Part shown: one piece after another, positions 17,347 through 25,342 of the stretch | Layout: each line of letters starts with the position of its first letter | Numbering within the stretch: the first letter of the stretch is position 1 | NCBI GenBank assembly: GCA_027032075.1 | Contig: JALVOC010000220.1 | Span: 1-64,000, forward strand | Length of the DNA stretch: 64,000 bases | Origin: Chromatiales bacterium | GTDB taxonomy: Bacteria; Pseudomonadota; Gammaproteobacteria; UBA6429; Thiohalophilaceae | Direction of reading: 5' to 3' | Position numbers and translations under genes: made by a program | The notes under the pieces: model-generated | What the model saw: only the letters and a program-made list of their open reading frames with translations | Databases searched by the model: none | What the model was told of the DNA's origin: nothing

Positions 17347-18533
17347 GGCGCAAACTTCCTTCCTTTCGTATACCGTTTTTCATTCCGCTGCTGGCCGCCG
17401 TTTGGCTTGGCGGTTGTCATACCCTGCGTGGCACCGGCGATATGGGTGTGGTGATTGAGCGGGCCAGTGGTGCCGTGCGTATCGTGGAAACTTCGGGGCG
17501 GACAGCCCTGGCGCGTGTTGAAGGTTTGGGTGATCTTTCCCATGCCTCGGTGGTCTACTCGCGCGATGAGCGTTATGCCTATGTCTTTGGCCGTGATGGC
17601 GGATTGACCAAGGTCGATCTGTTGAGAGCGACGATCAGTAAAAGAGTGATCCAGGCCGGCAACAGTATCGGTGGCGCGATTTCCCAGGACGGCAGACTGA
17701 TTGCGGTATCGAATTACACCCCCGGCGGGGTGAAGGTGTTTGATGCCGGAAGCCTGGAACTGGTTGCGGACATTCCTGCGGTTTACAGCGAGAATAAAAA
17801 GCAATCCAAGGTTGTTGGTCTGGTGGACGCGCCGGGACAGCGGTTTGTGTTTTCACTCTATGATGCCGGCGAGATCTGGGTGGCGGATTTCAGTGCGGGG
17901 AAGACACCAAAAGTGACGCGCCTGAAAAATGCCGGTGTGCAACCGTATGACGGATTGATCACACCCGATGGCCGTTATTATATCGCCGGCCTGTTTGGTG
18001 AGGACGGTTTGGCATTGCTGGACCTGTGGCATGTGGAAAAAGGCGTGCGCCGCATCCTGAAGGATTATGGCCGTGGCAAGCGCAAGATGCCGGTTTATAA
18101 AATGCCGCACCTCGAGGGCTGGGCGATTACGGAAGACTATGCATTTTTGCCCTCGGTTGGCCGCTATGAGGTGCTGGTGATGAATCGCAACAACTGGAAA
18201 CAGCTGAAAAGCATCAAGGTATATGGTCAGCCGGTATTTGTGATGGCGCGCCCCGACGGCCGGCAGATCTGGGTCAATTTTGCCTATCCGCGGAATGATA
18301 CGGTGCAGGTGATTGATACCGAGAGCATGCAGGTGATAAAGACATTGAAGCCGGGCAAAGCCGTATTGCATATGGAATTCACTTCCCGTGGAGAGCAGTG
18401 CTGGATTTCCGCGCGGGATGCCAATCGTGTCAGTGTCTACGACACCGGCACTTTTGCGCGGATTGCGACGTTGTCAATGCGCAAGCCCAGCGGGATATTT
18501 TTTACCAGCCGCGCCCATCGTATCGGTTTGTAA
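17343..18533 (+). CDS. nirF: Heme d1 biosynthesis protein NirF
   Basis: A 396-residue d1-type propeller protein related to the C-terminal part of NirS but without a cytochrome c domain. The N-terminus is a lipoprotein signal (lipobox LGGC, Cys near residue 26), so it is likely tethered to the periplasmic face. NirF acts late in heme d1 formation, removing propionate side chains of the didecarboxysiroheme-derived intermediate. The GTG start at 17343 overlaps the nirC stop. Propeller repeats are visible as RYAYVFGRDGG, RYYIAGLFGEDGL and the RPDGRQIWVNFA segments. Confidence 0.95.
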   Translation: MRRKLPSFRIPFFIPLLAAVWLGGCHTLRGTGDMGVVIERASGAVRIVETSGRTALARVEGLGDLSHASVVYSRDERYAYVFGRDGGLTKVDLLRATISKRVIQAGNSIGGAISQDGRLIAVSNYTPGGVKVFDAGSLELVADIPAVYSENKKQSKVVGLVDAPGQRFVFSLYDAGEIWVADFSAGKTPKVTRLKNAGVQPYDGLITPDGRYYIAGLFGEDGLALLDLWHVEKGVRRILKDYGRGKRKMPVYKMPHLEGWAITEDYAFLPSVGRYEVLVMNRNNWKQLKSIKVYGQPVFVMARPDGRQIWVNFAYPRNDTVQVIDTESMQVIKTLKPGKAVLHMEFTSRGEQCWISARDANRVSVYDTGTFARIATLSMRKPSGIFFTSRAHRIGL

Positions 18534-18551
18534 CAACAGGAAACCCCACGT

Positions 18552-19046
18552 ATGCATCGCTATTCAAAAAATCTGCAACAAACCGAATCCAGCCAGCTGG
18601 GCTTCCTGGAAAAACACCTGCTGAACGATTTCCAGCATAATCTACCGCTGGTGCCCCGTCCGTTTGCGTTGCTGGCGGAGGAGCTTGGCACCAGCGAGCA
18701 GACGGTGATCGAGACACTGCAACTGTTGCAAAACCGGGGTTATATCAGCCGTGTGGGTGCCATCTTTCGCGCCAATACGATTGGTGCCAGTACCCTCGCC
18801 GCGATGGCGGTGCCGGAGGATGAGCTGGAAAATGTTGCAGGCATGGTCAATAGTTATACAGAAGTGAATCACAACTACCAGCGCGAGCACCATTTCAATC
18901 TGTGGTTTGTTGCCACAGCGAAAGATGAAACCGCATTACGGCAGGTATTGCAGGAGATTGAGCAACGCAGCGGTATTGCTGTGCTCTATTTGCCGATGCT
19001 GGAAGATTATCACGTCGACCTGGGGTTCGAGCTGCAATGGACATGA
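18552..19046 (+). CDS. nirD: Siroheme decarboxylase subunit NirD
   Basis: A 164-residue Lrp/AsnC-like protein with an N-terminal helix-turn-helix-like region (PLVPRPFALLAEELGTSEQTVIETLQLL) and a C-terminal RAM-like domain carrying the VNHNYQREHHFNLWFV heme-pocket motif. NirD/L/G/H proteins act as enzymes, turning siroheme to 12,18-didecarboxysiroheme, not as DNA regulators. The motif type (HNYxRxH) and first position in a D-L-G-H series match Pseudomonas nirD. The next gene overlaps its end. Assignment among the four paralogues rests on order and on motif class. Confidence 0.88.
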   Translation: MHRYSKNLQQTESSQLGFLEKHLLNDFQHNLPLVPRPFALLAEELGTSEQTVIETLQLLQNRGYISRVGAIFRANTIGASTLAAMAVPEDELENVAGMVNSYTEVNHNYQREHHFNLWFVATAKDETALRQVLQEIEQRSGIAVLYLPMLEDYHVDLGFELQWT

Positions 19047-19588
19047 AAGTGACGGCATCGACTTCTGCTGAACAGTTACCCGCCGTGCTGGATGCTGTCG
19101 ATACGGCACTGATCGCGGAAATCCAGACCGGCCTGCCGCTGACAACCCATCCCTATGCGGAGGTGGGACGCCGGCTTGGCCTGGATGAGGAGGAGGTGAT
19201 CGCCCGCCTGCAACGGTTGCTGAAAGAGGGCGTGATCAAGCGTCTGGGCGTGGTGGTCCGCCATCACGAGCTGGGCTACCGCGCCAATGGCATGGTGGTC
19301 TGGGACATTCCGGATAGCGAGGTAAGTGAGCTCGGCCTTTGTATCGGCCGCTTTGAATTCGTCACACTTTGTTACCGGCGGCCGCGCCGTCTTCCCGACT
19401 GGCGCTACAACCTGTTTACCATGATCCATGGCCGGGATCGTGACGAGGTATTGGCGAACGTCGATTTTCTGATAGATCGTTGTGGTTTGCAGACGGTTGC
19501 ACACGAGATCCTCTTCAGCCAGCGGCGTTTCAAGCAGCGTGGTGCGATTTACCACAAAAGCCAACTGCAAAAGGAAACGGGCAACTGA
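19037..19588 (+). CDS. nirL: Siroheme decarboxylase subunit NirL
   Basis: A 183-residue paralogue of NirD. The pocket motif is FVTLCYRRPRRLPDWRYNLFTMIHGRDR, the class shared by NirL and NirH. ATG 19037 lies within nirD; a second ATG at 19043 forms an ATGA overlap with the nirD stop and could be the true start, adding or removing only two residues. It is thought to pair with NirD in siroheme decarboxylation. LGYRANGMVVWDIPDSEVSELG precedes the motif as in other NirL/H proteins. Confidence 0.87.
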   Translation: MDMKVTASTSAEQLPAVLDAVDTALIAEIQTGLPLTTHPYAEVGRRLGLDEEEVIARLQRLLKEGVIKRLGVVVRHHELGYRANGMVVWDIPDSEVSELGLCIGRFEFVTLCYRRPRRLPDWRYNLFTMIHGRDRDEVLANVDFLIDRCGLQTVAHEILFSQRRFKQRGAIYHKSQLQKETGN

Positions 19589-19594
19589 GCACAG

Positions 19595-20038
19595 ATGGAC
19601 AATATCGACCGCAACATTATTAATACCCTGCAGCAGGGTTTTCCACTCAGCGAAGAACCCTATGCTGAGGTTGCGCTGCAGCTCGGCATCGAGGAAAGTG
19701 AACTATTACAACGCTTGCAGCGCCTGCTGGCAGAAAAGAAATTGACCCGCTTTGGCCCGATGTACGATGCCGCCAGGCTTGGCGGTGCCTTCAGCCTGGT
19801 GGCGATGAAAGTGCCGGAGGATGAATTTGAGCGGATCGCTGATATCGTCAACAGCTATCCCGAGGTGGCGCATAACTATCAGCGGGATCATGAATTCAAC
19901 ATGTGGTTCGTGCTGGCGACAGAAACGGAGGAGCGGGTCGACGAAGTCAATCGGGAAATCGAGCAGCGCACCGGCCATCCGGTTTTTAACCTGCCGAAGT
20001 TGAACGAATACTATATCGGTTTACGGCTTGAAGTATAG
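19595..20038 (+). CDS. nirG: Siroheme decarboxylase subunit NirG
   Basis: A 147-residue member of the same family with the NirD/G-type motif VAHNYQRDHEFNMWFV and a short N-terminal segment (MDNIDRNIINTLQQGFPL). It begins 6 nt after the nirL stop. Compared with NirD it lacks about 15 N-terminal residues. It probably forms a heterodimer with NirH. Third position in the series fits nirG. Confidence 0.87.
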   Translation: MDNIDRNIINTLQQGFPLSEEPYAEVALQLGIEESELLQRLQRLLAEKKLTRFGPMYDAARLGGAFSLVAMKVPEDEFERIADIVNSYPEVAHNYQRDHEFNMWFVLATETEERVDEVNREIEQRTGHPVFNLPKLNEYYIGLRLEV

Positions 20039-20075
20039 AAAATACCGATAAAGCAGGAGGAGGTAACGCTACAGG

Positions 20076-20147
20076 ATGTCAGCAGGAAGCCACTGGGTTT
20101 TGTTCTTTTGCGGCTGGTGTTTGCCGGACAGCGTTAGCGGCAGGTGA
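20076..20147 (+). CDS. Possible 23-residue leader peptide before nirH
   Basis: A mini-ORF (ATG 20076 to TGA 20145-20147) behind an AGGAGGAGG tract at 20055-20063, though the 12-nt spacing is long. The peptide would contain two cysteines and four aromatic residues. Its TGA overlaps a possible GTG start of nirH (GTGA, 20144). This is the only gap of more than 40 nt between nirC and nirJ. It may be real coupling or chance. Confidence 0.3.
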   Translation: MSAGSHWVLFFCGWCLPDSVSGR

Positions 20148-20173
20148 GCCGTGATTTCAAAATGAGGTACGCC

Positions 20174-20710
20174 ATGGCGGTCAATGCCACAAACAGGGCA
20201 GGCAGGATTAACGACAGTGTAAACAATACCCCGCTGCTGGATGAGATGGATCGGCAGATCATTCTTGCCACGCAGGCGGGTTTGCCGCTGGCGCCCCGTC
20301 CTTATGAGGTGGTTGCCCAGCAGATCGGGACAAGCGGCGAGGAGGTCATGCGGCGCCTCGGGCGGATGCAGTCGCTTGGCATCATTCGCCGTATCGGCGC
20401 GGTGCCGAACCATTATGCCCTGGGGTATCGGGGTAACGGTATGACAGTGTGGGATGTTGCCGATGAGCATGTCGACGAGCTTGGTAAAAAAATCGGACAA
20501 CTGGATTTTGTCAGTCACTGTTATCACCGTCCGCGCCATCCGCCTCACTGGCCGTATAACCTGTTTGCCATGGTGCACGCACACAACCGGCAGGATGCCC
20601 TGCAATTGGTGGAGCGAATCGCCGCTCTGCTGGGAGAACATGACCGTGGGCATACGGTGCTGTTCAGCACACGAATTTTAAAAAAGACCGGCCTGCGTCT
20701 GCCGTTATGA
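20174..20710 (+). CDS. nirH: Siroheme decarboxylase subunit NirH
   Basis: A 178-residue fourth paralogue with the NirL/H-type motif FVSHCYHRPRHPPHWPYNLFAMVHAHNR. The frame is open from a GTG at 20144 and has ATGs at 20162 and 20174; ATG 20174 is chosen because GAGG (20164-20167) is 6 nt before it, while the GTG would be coupled to an upstream mini-ORF. The core begins with MDRQIILATQAGLPLAPRPYEVVAQQIG, as in its paralogues. It completes the D-L-G-H set. Confidence 0.86.
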   Translation: MAVNATNRAGRINDSVNNTPLLDEMDRQIILATQAGLPLAPRPYEVVAQQIGTSGEEVMRRLGRMQSLGIIRRIGAVPNHYALGYRGNGMTVWDVADEHVDELGKKIGQLDFVSHCYHRPRHPPHWPYNLFAMVHAHNRQDALQLVERIAALLGEHDRGHTVLFSTRILKKTGLRLPL

Positions 20711-20721
20711 AGGAGTAATGC

Positions 20722-21918
20722 ATGTTTCGCATCAGTCAGTACATGCGGGAAATAAAACAGCCGAAACCGCTCGGTGAGAAACGCAACCCGCCGGGGCCGG
20801 TTGTCATCTGGAATCTGGTGCGACGCTGTAATCTCACCTGCAAACATTGTTATTCCATTTCCGCAGACAAGGATTTTCCGGGCGAACTCACCACCGATGA
20901 AGTTTTCACGGTGATGGATGATCTGAAGGCCTTTGCCGTGCCCGTGCTGATCCTTTCCGGGGGTGAACCGTTACTGCGGCCGGACATCTTTGATATTTCC
21001 AGACGTGCCAAGCAGATGGGTTTCTATGTCGGTTTGTCGACCAACGGTACCCTGATCGATGCGTCCAATATCGATGCCATTGCCGCAGTGGGATACGATT
21101 ATGTGGGGATCAGCATCGACGGCCTGCGTGATACCCATGACATGTTCCGCCGCAAGCAGGGGGCGTTCGATGAGGCGATGCATGGTATCCGCCTCTGCCA
21201 TGAGGCCGGTATCAAGGTGGGTATGCGCTTTACCATCACCATGGACAATGCGCAGGAGTTGCCGCAACTGCTGGCGCTGATGGATGAGGAAGGGGTGGAC
21301 AAGTTCTATCTTTCCCATCTCAACTATGCGGGTCGCGGCAACAAAAACCGCAAGGATGACGTGATCCACAAGGCCACGCGCGACGCCATGGACCTGCTGT
21401 TTGACACCTGCTGGCAGGACATCGAAGTGGGGCGCCAGCGTGAGTTTGTTACGGGCAACAACGATGCCGATGGCGTCTACCTGTTGTCCTGGATCGCGCG
21501 TCATTTTCCGGAGCGGCTGGAGCACATGCGGCAGCGGTTGCAGCAGTGGGGGGGCAATGCCTCCGGCGTCAATATCGCCAATATCGATAATCTGGGGGAT
21601 GTTCATCCCGACACTTTCTGGTGGGATTACAGGCTCGGTAATGTGCGTCAACGGCCGTTTTCCGAGATATGGCAGGACACTACCGATCCCCTGATGGCCG
21701 GTCTGAAAGCCCGGCCACGGCCGCTCAAGGGCCGTTGTGCCGCCTGTATGCACAGGGAAATCTGTGGGGGCAATACCCGGGTGCGTGCCTGGCAACTGAC
21801 CGGGGATCCCTGGGCGGAGGACCCCGCCTGTTATCTGACTGATGAGGAAATCGGGGTGAGTGGTATGGAGGAGCGGTTGCAGCTCACGCCCTGGTCAAAA
21901 CAGCGCAACAGGGCGTGA
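20722..21918 (+). CDS. nirJ: Radical SAM heme d1 synthase component NirJ
   Basis: A 398-residue radical SAM enzyme that removes two propionate side chains of didecarboxysiroheme to place the d1 oxo precursors. The SAM cluster is CNLTCKHC (C36, C40, C43), followed by SGGEPLLRPD. A C-terminal SPASM-like cluster is seen in GRCAACMHREICGGNTRVRAW and the later DPACY. The start at 20722 follows GAAGGAG. The length is typical. It ends the nirS-J series; the inverted FHA gene separates it from nirN. Confidence 0.95.
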   Translation: MFRISQYMREIKQPKPLGEKRNPPGPVVIWNLVRRCNLTCKHCYSISADKDFPGELTTDEVFTVMDDLKAFAVPVLILSGGEPLLRPDIFDISRRAKQMGFYVGLSTNGTLIDASNIDAIAAVGYDYVGISIDGLRDTHDMFRRKQGAFDEAMHGIRLCHEAGIKVGMRFTITMDNAQELPQLLALMDEEGVDKFYLSHLNYAGRGNKNRKDDVIHKATRDAMDLLFDTCWQDIEVGRQREFVTGNNDADGVYLLSWIARHFPERLEHMRQRLQQWGGNASGVNIANIDNLGDVHPDTFWWDYRLGNVRQRPFSEIWQDTTDPLMAGLKARPRPLKGRCAACMHREICGGNTRVRAWQLTGDPWAEDPACYLTDEEIGVSGMEERLQLTPWSKQRNRA

Positions 21919-21988
21919 AGCCTTGCTGTGCAGGCGATATCGCTGTGGATGCTTCCCTGTAAAATAGAGTTGCTGGCGGTACGGAAGG

Positions 21989-22414
21989 CTAACGAATGAC
22001 CCGCAGACGGCGGCTGAATCCCGATGTGGTGTTTCTCCCCGGTTTTTCGAACTCGAGCGTATCATCCCCGTTCCCTTTCAGGGTTCGCAGGGTTTCATGT
22101 TCGGAGCAGACAAAGCGGAAGAGGTTGCGGCCGATGGAAATCAGGTCGTGGTTGTAGAGTTGCTGGTATGCGGACACCCGTTCCTGATTGACAAAGGTAT
22201 GGTTGGTGCTGCCCAGATCGCGCAGGAAAAAGTCACAGCCATTTTCATTCTCCGCCCTGGCCCTGACCTCAATCACCGCATGCTCCTTGCTGACATAGGC
22301 ATCCGGGATACAGATATCATTCAGCTTGGCATGCCGGCCGATGCGGATGATCGGCTTGTCGATGTTAAAGCGGATTGAGGATACCCCGTTTTCAATTTGA
22401 ATCAGTTCTGCCAT
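21989..22414 (-). CDS. FHA-domain protein
   Basis: A 141-residue cytoplasmic protein that is mostly one forkhead-associated domain: IIRIGRHAKLNDICIPDAYVSKEHAVIEV (GR, SxxH signature) and the RDLGSTNHTFVNQERV strand with the NH/T-F-V-N pattern. FHA domains bind phosphothreonine. The frame is open to 22534, but ATG 22414 has a GGGGGGTGGG ribosome site directly before it. The C-terminal 30 residues are polar and probably disordered. It is inserted in opposite orientation between nirJ and nirN; no kinase is nearby. Confidence 0.8.
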   Translation of the reverse strand: MAELIQIENGVSSIRFNIDKPIIRIGRHAKLNDICIPDAYVSKEHAVIEVRARAENENGCDFFLRDLGSTNHTFVNQERVSAYQQLYNHDLISIGRNLFRFVCSEHETLRTLKGNGDDTLEFEKPGRNTTSGFSRRLRVIR

Positions 22415-22777
22415 ATCCCACCCCCCAGGTGCCTGTGGAAAAATGTTTTGGCGGTTCGGACGCTTTTTTGATGTTATTGGTATGACGGAATAGGCTACTT
22501 TAATGTTGCCGGGATTGGGTGTGATTTGGTTCACAAAACCACTTTGCTTTTATGAAAAACCCCCATCGATAAAACTTCAGCGCCCTGTTTCACAGTCTGT
22601 CAAAGCTGTTCAGCGGCATAACAGGTGCCGCAACTGTCACCACGACAAAGACAGGGTGGAAGCAGGAGGCCCGCTGGCATTGCCGTTTGGGATTTTATTT
22701 AATGGTGGTATGGTTGTATTGGACCTGGTCTTGGCCAGCTCGAGATTTCCCCGGATGTTTTGGCAGGATATAAAGAT
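22415..22777. other. Divergent promoter region, FHA gene / nirN
   Basis: About 360 bp between the FHA gene (minus) and nirN (plus). No Dnr-type palindrome was found here, unlike the other nir and nap promoters. No gene or RNA recognised. Confidence 0.55.
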
Positions 22778-24343
22778 ATGAATTCAAGGTTGTTTTTTTG
22801 TACGCATGTGGCTGCTGTATTGTGTTTGACGTGGGGAGTGGCGCTGGCTGCGGATCCCCCCGCCGTGGAAAAACTTTTCGTGCAACATTGTGCCGGCTGC
22901 CACAGTGCCGATCGTTTGGGTGGCATGGGTCCCGCGCTGTTACCGGAGAATCTCAAACGCCTGCGCAAAAACAAGGCGGCAGCGGTGATTGCCGAAGGGC
23001 GGGCGGCCACCCAGATGCCGGCGTTTGCCGGCAAGTTGACGGCGAAGCAGATCAATGCACTGGTCAAGTATATCTATACCCCGTTGGCCGAAATACCCAA
23101 GTGGAATACAAAGGAAATCAGGCAGTCCCATGTGGTGTATTTTCCGCAGGGGAGTCTCGGCGATAAACCGGTTTACCAGGCCGATCCCCTGAACCTGTTC
23201 ATTGTCGTGGAGTTGGGGGATCACCATGCCACGGTGCTGGACGGTGACAAGCTGGAGCCCATTCATCGCTTCAAGACTCGTTTTGCCCTGCACGGCGGCC
23301 CCAAGTATTCACCCAGCGGGCGGTATGTCTATTTCGCCTCCCGCGATGGCTGGATCAGTAAGTTCGACATGATCACTCTCAAGACGGTGGCGGAGATCCG
23401 TGCGGGCATCAATACCCGTAACCTGGCGGTATCGGGTGACGGCCGCTATGTGATGGTGGGGAATTATCTGCCCCATACCCTGGTGTTGCTCGATGCCAGG
23501 GATCTGAGCCTGTTGCGTGTGATCCCGGTAAAGGGGCGCAACGGCAAGAGTTCGCGGGTGAGTGCCGTGTATACCGCCGCACCGCGCAACAGTTTTATCG
23601 CCGCCCTGAAGGATATTCCCGAAGTCTGGGAGATCAGTTATCTGGATGATCCGGAACCGGTCTACAACGGTTATGTACATGACTACCGATATGAGGAAGG
23701 TCTGGCGGACAAGGGGCCCTTTCCTGTTCGCCGCATCCGCCTGGATGACTATCTGGATGATTTCTTTTTTGATCAGTCCTATCAGCACCTGATGGGCGCA
23801 GCACGCAATGCCAAAAACGGTCAGGTGATCAACCTGCATGTCGGCCGCAAGATTGCTGAACTGGATCTGTCGGGATTGCCCCATTTGGGTTCGGGCATTA
23901 CCTGGAACTATCAGGGCCGCCCGGTGTTTGCCACGCCGAACCTGAAGAAGGGCGAGGTCAGCGTCATCGACATGCGCAACTGGAAAACCATCAAACGCAT
24001 CAAGACCCTCGGTCCCGGGTTTTTCATGCGCAGTCATGAAAATTCCCCCTACGCCCTCGTCGATGTTTTCTTTGGTCCCGATCGGGATGCGGTGCATGTG
24101 ATCGACAAGCGCACACTGGAGATCGTCAAAACTTTGCGCCCTGCGCCGGGCAAGACAGCCGCGCACGTGGAGTTTGACCGCGACGGTAAGGTTTTTCTTC
24201 TGAGTATCTGGGACAGGGATGGCGCGGTGGTGGTTTATGATGCGAAAACGCTAAAGGAGATAAAACGTTTGCCGATGAATAAACCCTCAGGCAAGTACAA
24301 CGTCTACAACAAGATTCATCGTTCGGCGGGTACCAGCCACTGA
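22778..24343 (+). CDS. nirN: Dihydro-heme d1 dehydrogenase NirN
   Basis: A 521-residue NirS paralogue: signal peptide (ALA-ADP, about residue 24), cytochrome c domain with CAGCH (C38, C41, H42), and a d1-type propeller ending in KPSGKYNVYNKIHRSAGTSH. NirN binds NirS and catalyses the last oxidation of dihydro-heme d1. The c-domain is shorter than in NirS and its GPALLPENLKRL and QMPAFAGKLT segments are nearer to NirC. ATG 22778 is taken over the in-frame TTG at 22760 because GGCAGGA lies 10 nt upstream. It ends before the nap promoter. Confidence 0.92.
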   Translation: MNSRLFFCTHVAAVLCLTWGVALAADPPAVEKLFVQHCAGCHSADRLGGMGPALLPENLKRLRKNKAAAVIAEGRAATQMPAFAGKLTAKQINALVKYIYTPLAEIPKWNTKEIRQSHVVYFPQGSLGDKPVYQADPLNLFIVVELGDHHATVLDGDKLEPIHRFKTRFALHGGPKYSPSGRYVYFASRDGWISKFDMITLKTVAEIRAGINTRNLAVSGDGRYVMVGNYLPHTLVLLDARDLSLLRVIPVKGRNGKSSRVSAVYTAAPRNSFIAALKDIPEVWEISYLDDPEPVYNGYVHDYRYEEGLADKGPFPVRRIRLDDYLDDFFFDQSYQHLMGAARNAKNGQVINLHVGRKIAELDLSGLPHLGSGITWNYQGRPVFATPNLKKGEVSVIDMRNWKTIKRIKTLGPGFFMRSHENSPYALVDVFFGPDRDAVHVIDKRTLEIVKTLRPAPGKTAAHVEFDRDGKVFLLSIWDRDGAVVVYDAKTLKEIKRLPMNKPSGKYNVYNKIHRSAGTSH

Positions 24344-24432
24344 ACAGAAAAAATCAGGAACAGCACGGTGAAAAAACAAATGAGATAACAATGTATTTTA
24401 GTTAAGTATTGTATTAATTTGCTATATTAGAA

Positions 24433-24476
24433 TTGACTTATGTCAATGAGACTTGGCAGGAAGCATTTGATAGTGA
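24433..24476 (+). promoter_or_regulatory. Dnr/FNR box and -10, nap promoter
   Basis: TTGACTTATGTCAA at 24433-24446, with TAGTGA at 24471-24476. napF starts at 24495 behind GGAGAGG, leaving a very short leader. Confidence 0.75.
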
Positions 24477-24494
24477 TGACACGGAGAGGCATTT

Positions 24495-25028
24495 ATGGCC
24501 AGAGTGATCAATAGAACACAGTTTTTGCGTGGTGATTTCCGTGGTACACGGATCCCGTTACGTCCTCCCTGGTCAGCGGAGGAAAATACATTTGTTTCTC
24601 TGTGTACCCGTTGTGATGATTGCATCCGCGTTTGTCCGCAAAACATTCTGCTTCGCGCCCAGGGCGGTTTTCCCGCTGTCGATTTCCTTCGGGGTGAATG
24701 CACTTTTTGTCATGCCTGTGCCGATGCCTGCCAGACAGGTGCGCTTGCCTGGCACGCAGACACACTTCCCTGGCGTGTTACCCCGGAAATCGGTGAGGAG
24801 TGTCTCGCCCGGCGGGGTATTTTTTGTCTGACCTGTACTGAACAATGCATGCGCGGTGCGATCAAGTTACGGCAGCAGGCGGGCCGGGCTGCGCAACCTT
24901 ACATTGAAACGGCAGCCTGCAATGGTTGCGGTGCCTGCTATCGTCCCTGCCCGGCGGCGGCCATCCGGATTTCAACAAGCCCCATTTCAGATGAAAAAAA
25001 CGCAATTGCCCAGGAGGTTCGTATATGA
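24495..25028 (+). CDS. napF: Ferredoxin-type protein NapF
   Basis: A 177-residue cytoplasmic polyferredoxin with cysteine clusters CTRCDDCIRVCPQ, CTFCHACADAC, a third (CLTCTEQC) and CNGCGACYRPCP. NapF helps insert or activate the NapA cofactor before export. The N-terminus (NRTQFLRGDFRG) matches the family. First gene of the nap operon; its TGA overlaps the napD ATG. Confidence 0.93.
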   Translation: MARVINRTQFLRGDFRGTRIPLRPPWSAEENTFVSLCTRCDDCIRVCPQNILLRAQGGFPAVDFLRGECTFCHACADACQTGALAWHADTLPWRVTPEIGEECLARRGIFCLTCTEQCMRGAIKLRQQAGRAAQPYIETAACNGCGACYRPCPAAAIRISTSPISDEKNAIAQEVRI

Positions 25029-25342
25029 ACATTAGTGGCGTACTCGTCCATGCCTATCCGGCAGACGCAGAAGCCGTGCGTGACAACCTGCTTAAGCTGC
25101 CGGGTGTGGAAGTACACGGCATCAGTGAAAAAGGCAGTCTGGTGGTGACAGTGGAAGAGGATGATTCACGCTTGATGGCGGACACGGTAATGAAGTTTCA
25201 GGATCTGCCAGGCGTGTTGTCGGCAGCGATGATTTATCACCATTGTGAAGAAGATGACGATACCCGCCAGCAGCCGGGCAAGATTTTAAATTTCCAAAAT
25301 GTATCGAATGCGGAATCAGGGCCAGAGGAGGCGTCAAGATGA
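25025..25342 (+). CDS. napD: NapA maturation chaperone NapD
   Basis: A 105-residue ferredoxin-fold chaperone that binds the Tat signal of NapA. The start [30 protein letters not shown] and the strand [11 protein letters not shown] are typical. The C-terminal 25 residues are polar and longer than in E. coli NapD (87 residues). It is coupled to napF (ATGA) and overlaps napA by 4 nt. Confidence 0.92.
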   Translation: MNISGVLVHAYPADAEAVRDNLLKLPGVEVHGISEKGSLVVTVEEDDSRLMADTVMKFQDLPGVLSAAMIYHHCEEDDDTRQQPGKILNFQNVSNAESGPEEASR

